Position numbers and translations under genes: made by a program. Under the pieces are notes generated by a model that did not search any database, was not told the origin of the DNA, and worked only from the letters and a program-made list of their open reading frames with translations. From contig JALMLS010000342.1 in NCBI GenBank assembly GCA_038496445.1, positions 248,001 through 312,000 on the forward strand: a stretch of DNA of 64,000 bases, given 5' to 3'. Positions 59,801-64,000 of the stretch are shown here, one piece after another. Position 1 is the stretch's first letter, and every line of letters starts with the position of its first letter. Source of the stretch: Trichosphaerium sp. ATCC 40318. Its lineage: Eukaryota > Discosea > Flabellinia > Trichosidae.

Positions 59801-61591
59801 AGAAAAAATGGGCGAGTTGAAGCCAGTGCGTTGCCCACCTTGGTTGTCTATTTTTTTTTTCTTTCAACTTTTTTTACGCCGCAATGCTGATAGCCTCCGT
59901 AGGCAGTGTTTAAAGTTGGCAAAGCTATACGTGACTTACGTCACAAAGGAAAAAACTTTGTAAAGATAGTGGAGGTACCTACTTGGTTATTTTTCTTTTA
60001 GTTTTTTAAAGTTGACCCCCTTTTTATTTCTAACAACCACTCTTAGATTATTTTAGCTGTAGGAAATTTTATAAATCACAGTACTACACGTGGTAATTGT
60101 ATGGGTTTTTATTTCCCTTCTTTGCTCAAGGTACTCTTTTTCTTTTCTTTTCTATTTATTTTTTTTTTCTTTTGGTTCTGATTTTTTTGTAGCTTGTTGA
60201 TACACGTACAACTGATAACAAGGGAAATTTATTACAATGGATAACAGAGTATATTGAATCAACAAATCCAGAAATCCTTAAATGGACGAATGAGCTGAAG
60301 AGTTTAAAACACGCCACCAGGAGTATGCACACAATTTCAGATTTGTTTTTCTTTTTGAAATTTTATTACATTTAATTGCAAAGCCTCACTAACTATTTGT
60401 GCAAACAGTTAGCTGGGGCAATGTGACTGGCGATATAAACAAAATGAAAGGACAAATGAACTTGTGCGAAAAGAAGTTGAAACAAGTTATTGAGACGAAA
60501 GGCAGACCAAAAGATAAATTTGACGAAGTTATGCCAGTACGTCGGTCGATGTCTGTGTTTGTTTTTTTTTTTCTTCATTATTGTATTTTTTGTTTTCACG
60601 ATTGAGCGTATTTAACAATGTGTTAGCCATTCCTTGCTGAAGCAAGAATGGAGTTTGAAGAACTTGAAAAGAGCTCTAAGCTTGTACAAGACCATTACAA
60701 GCGCATTGCTGAGAAATTTGGTGAGAAACCATCCACAGCACCAGAGGTGTTGTTTGGGTATGTCAATGCGTTTGCAGAGGCTTTTAAGGTACGCAACAAG
60801 CAACTATCGATAAGACAACTGTTTCTTTCAGCTGGTAAATAAACTAATACTCTGTGTGTCAAGAAAGCACGCAAAGAAGTTAAGATACGCAAGACACGTG
60901 AAGAAAAAGAGCGCCGTAAGAAGCGGCAAGAAGAAAAGGCGGAGAGGTTGAAGCAACGTCAAAAGACCGGCAAAGACACTGAAGTCAAAAAACTGTCTGA
61001 AAAAGAGGAGCGTGAACGCCAGAGGGAGCTCAGACGTAAACGACGTCGTCAAGAAAAGAATGTGCGTAGCCAACTCTTTTATTTCAATTCAATGTTGCCA
61101 AAAAGGGGGGTTTAGTTGGAACTAACTTACATCTCGTGTAGAAAGCAGATAAACCATCGTCATCATCCTCCTCATCATCGAATGCACCTAAGAAAGAAAA
61201 GAAGGCTGTAGTAGTTGTTATTGATGATAATCCTGCTAGCGATAGTGAAAAGGAACAACCAGAGGATATCACTGATGCACTTAGCCAGCTAAGGTGCTTT
61301 AAATCTTGCCCATTGTTTTGTTTTTTTTTTTTTCCCCTTTGTTTGTTAAATTAGTAACACTTTTCGCTAATTGTTCATCTATAAGATCTGGCAATGGGTT
61401 CCGTAAAAGACGCTTGCGCAGGCAGAGTACATTACGTCAACGTATGTTTTTATTTTACCATTGCTATGTTTGTTTTTTTTTTGTCCAAATTTCAAAGGCT
61501 CTAATTACGGCTTCTAGAGCGTGAAAATCGTTTGCGTACAGCAAATGATGTGTTTGGCGTTGATAAAGCTGGTGATGATGAAGAAGAGTAG
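56824..61591 (+). pseudogene. formin, second copy (copy C), with single-base deletions
   Basis: Nearly identical to the formin at 44260-49044, with all the same domains (GBD/FH3, coiled coil, FH1, FH2, basic tail; stop 61589-61591). Two changes affect coding. At the first exon edge it reads CAATCCCGTCG where copy A has CAATCCCCGTCG. At 57901-57910 it reads GAGGAGAGTA where copy A has GAGGAAGAGTA, which shifts the frame of the exon that begins DEEEYKERMAG. FH1 has about one proline fewer per run in places. If these losses are real the gene is broken after the FH3 region; if they are read errors it is a second full formin. Confidence 0.7.
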
Positions 61592-64000
61592 GTTATTCTT
61601 TGTTGTGTATAAAATGTTTTTTGTTGTACAAAAGTAAGTTGTAGCATGACTCAATAAAGATAACATTTATAAGTTTTGGTGTTACAGTGGAAAGTGTGCT
61701 GCCAATGTTGACAATCCAAATTTGGTTTTGGTAAAGATGTTATACAGTAAAAGTAACTTTAATCTAAAATACAATTATAAGTATGCTAAAAGCAACAAAA
61801 TGAACGTTATTGTAAACTGTTTCACATTAGTTAGTGATACATAATAACTTAAAGAAAAAGCAAGGCTAGTAAAATATTGGACTCAAAACCCTAATACATA
61901 TTAACCTAACCCTAATTCTACTTAGGGTTGTAACCCTATATCTAGCCCTAGCCAACATAGTGTAATCATTAGGGTTGTAAACCTAGCCCTAACCCTAACC
62001 CTAACATAGAATCTGATATTAAGCCCTAATCCTAATCTACAATATTATCAATCAAGTAAAAAGCAAATTACATTTGATGAAGGATTTTCACAGAACAAGG
62101 AAGGCCAAAAACCTTTTGATTTTCAATGCAAGTCCAAAAAAGTGTTGCAAGTAATCAAAGCTATTTTTTCAAATCACAAAACAATTCATAAGACATGAGT
62201 CGTAATAACTTTGGGCTTTATTCTTGTAAATTATACAACAAGATTATTTTAGGTTTGGTATGTATTAAACTGCACCACATGATGATAATTTTAAATTATT
62301 TACAAAACTGAGGTTTAACTCCTCTGTCATGTGCCCAACACCTGGTAAAAGGCAATCACCAGCCATATAAAAAATCTAGTAAATAGATAAAACTTCTTGG
62401 CTGTAGTTTAAATGACATTGTACATTGTGAAAAAGTGTTTAAAACTCAAAATAAACAGTTTATCAGCTTGAACCAACTTATGTTTTGAATTGTTTTGATT
62501 TGGAAAAATAACTTCGATTACTTGCAACTTGCATTGAAAATTGCAAAGTTGGATTTCACTACCAAATTTATGTATTCTGTTAAAATACTTCGTTGGATGT
62601 AATTTGCTTTTTACTTATTAAGATTATATTCTATAAACCAATTAGGGTTAAAATTACCTAAACCTCTACTTTTCCGATTTTATTAGATTTTGCTACTTTC
62701 ATGGCTGTGTTGTTAGGCACAGGCATGTATTATTATGGTGTGCAGCATTGACAATGATATTTGTGCACTACATGGCCTGTGAGCGACACGCGAACTTTTT
62801 TTGATGTAAATTTTGAAATATTTTTACCATGCAGTTGTGTTTGGAGGCTGCATTTACAAATGTATTTTTAATTACTTTATGTATGTACATATATGTTATT
62901 AGGCCATATAAACGTGATACAAGCAATAATTGATTTGTAGGTATTTATAGTGATGAGTTATATAGATGTAAGCGATTTTGAGTTTGTAATTGGCTTTTTT
63001 TTTTGGTAAAAAATATGTATGCACATTTCTCATATACACAAAGTTTTTAGTATATCATGTGTAGCTAAATTGTAATTTAAATTCATATTTATACATACAT
63101 GGTAACATAATGAGATATTATTTATTTTCATATCTATTCATGACTATGAGATATAAGATAATCTTTTATTGGTAACTAAGATAATTTTTTATTCTTTTGG
63201 TAAAATAGTTTTCAAGAAAACTATCTACCACAAAGATTAAGGTTGTAATAAAAACGAACCCTCTAACTGAGCGAAATATGGCCTCAAGCATTCCCCATGA
63301 AAATATAAAATATGTTTCTAGCCCTTAAATGGCCGTTGCAAGCCAAATATGGCATCAAAATTATCATAAGTATTCTCCATAATGAGATAGCGTTTTTGGC
63401 AGCATTTTTACTGCTTTTCGGCACTTTTTAGCGGCAAAATCACGTTGGCCTAAGGATTGCTTACACAATGGCATTATAAAATCACCTATAACACCCCACA
63501 AAGCTTTTTTGTATGTGCTTATAATCTGACTACATGATGCAAGCAACGATTTGGTCATAGATGTCATGGCTTTCGGTGATTCGAATGCGCGTTCATTACT
63601 TATTTTTAAGCAACTTCTTTTTGCATGAGGGCCCCCTTGCCATATTGTCTCGTGATTGCGAAACCGTGTTTTTAGTCTCCAAATTTGCCATAAATTATGA
63701 ATATGCAATCGAAATGGTGAGGCGGCATATATGTGATCCAAAATTTGTGAAATACATAAAGTCAGAACCATTTTTGGGTTTTTCGATCGCTTGCCACCAT
63801 ACACCACGTGATTTTTTATCTATATGGCATAGTTGTTATACATGCCTCATATAGTTGTATTTGGATAGCAACATGGTAAATGTAAATATTACCTACATGC
63901 CATTTTAGTTTTCTGTCATTTTTTGCCCAAAATGTTGCTTTGTACTTTGAATCGCGTATGATGTATGGTGGCCATCTCAGAGTTGCGAAACTTAGTTTTT
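61592..64000. other. AT-rich noncoding flank of formin copy C
   Basis: No convincing gene. It repeats the flank of copy A, including AATAAA after the stop and the telomere-like cluster. An open frame of 147 codons on the minus strand (63364-63807) exists only here; indels split it in the other copies, so I do not call it a gene. Confidence 0.55.
61886..62045 (+). repeat. degenerate telomere-like CCCTAA cluster (copy C)
   Basis: Same cluster as at 49339-49500, with tandem CCCTAA around 61986-62003. Confidence 0.75.

Larger units (their letters stand above)
55395..63709 (+). repeat. segmental duplication, copy C
   Basis: Direct counterpart of copy A (42775-51164). Offsets shift from 12563 to 12547 between the first and last formin exons, so C is about 16 nt shorter there, mostly through homopolymer changes. 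From 63710 to 64000 it instead matches the inverse of 51554-51845. Confidence 0.9.

Noticed and set aside
63364-63807. 147-codon minus-strand frame
   Set aside because: It shows no recognisable domain, lies in an AT-rich noncoding repeat, and is interrupted in both other copies.

Overview
This is nuclear DNA of a unicellular eukaryote, probably a protist or an early-diverging fungus-like lineage. Nearly every gene is cut by many short introns (mostly about 35-65 nt) with a recurrent GTACG-type 5' splice site and often a CTAAC-like branch motif just before a TAG/CAG acceptor. The gene set is typically eukaryotic (eIF3c, formin, RasGAP, SKP1, Alba, PPR protein), the standard genetic code fits, and no bacterial operon or Shine-Dalgarno logic is visible. 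Degenerate TTAGGG/CCCTAA clusters suggest a TTAGGG-type telomere. I cannot fix the taxon from sequence alone. Exon chains were spliced by eye using frame continuity, so internal boundaries are approximate unless stated.

Layout: 1-4246 is almost gene-free, with only a weak partial reading frame at the left edge. 4.2-19.6 kb holds a protein kinase, two paralogous secreted/PA-domain multi-pass membrane proteins (5.7-7.5 kb minus, 16.5-18.2 kb plus), a secreted histidine acid phosphatase, a secreted fungalysin (M36) metallopeptidase, a SHG1/BOD1-like acidic protein, a SKP1 homologue with an unusual C-terminal extension, and an Alba-RGG RNA-binding protein. 19.7-24.3 kb holds a leucine-rich-repeat protein and eIF3 subunit C. 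24.6-43.5 kb is dominated by four members of an unfamiliar multi-exon family ('DWY-repeat' proteins). Each has several ~75-80 aa repeats (W..NQ..F..L...LGI....DWY.V....GG...L..Y..SL...L...YP...W....F). In three of the four the repeats are followed by a restriction-endonuclease-like domain (D-[VI]-[FY]-V-P ... EYQGEHHY ... IPYWW). Between them lie a PH-C2-RasGAP, a small hypothetical protein, an FSH1-type serine hydrolase, a mitochondrial PPR protein and uroporphyrinogen-III synthase.

42.8-64 kb is a large, recent segmental rearrangement. An ~8.4 kb unit (5' half of the fourth DWY gene, a complete formin gene and AT-rich flank with telomere-like repeats) is present at 42.78-51.16 kb and again in direct orientation at 55.39-63.71 kb. 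Between them lies an inverted copy of the 3' half of the unit (51.55-55.37 kb). The result is a ~3.5 kb-arm palindrome with a 681-bp centre, followed by a second inverted pair. The downstream formin copy carries apparent single-base deletions and is probably a pseudogene. The arrangement is either a real breakage/template-switch event or an assembly chimera.

The most interesting candidate for an undescribed system is the DWY-repeat plus PD-(D/E)XK-like family. It is a modular-repeat plus nuclease-fold architecture, amplified locally, that resembles in logic (not in sequence) OPR/PPR-RAP organellar RNA factors.
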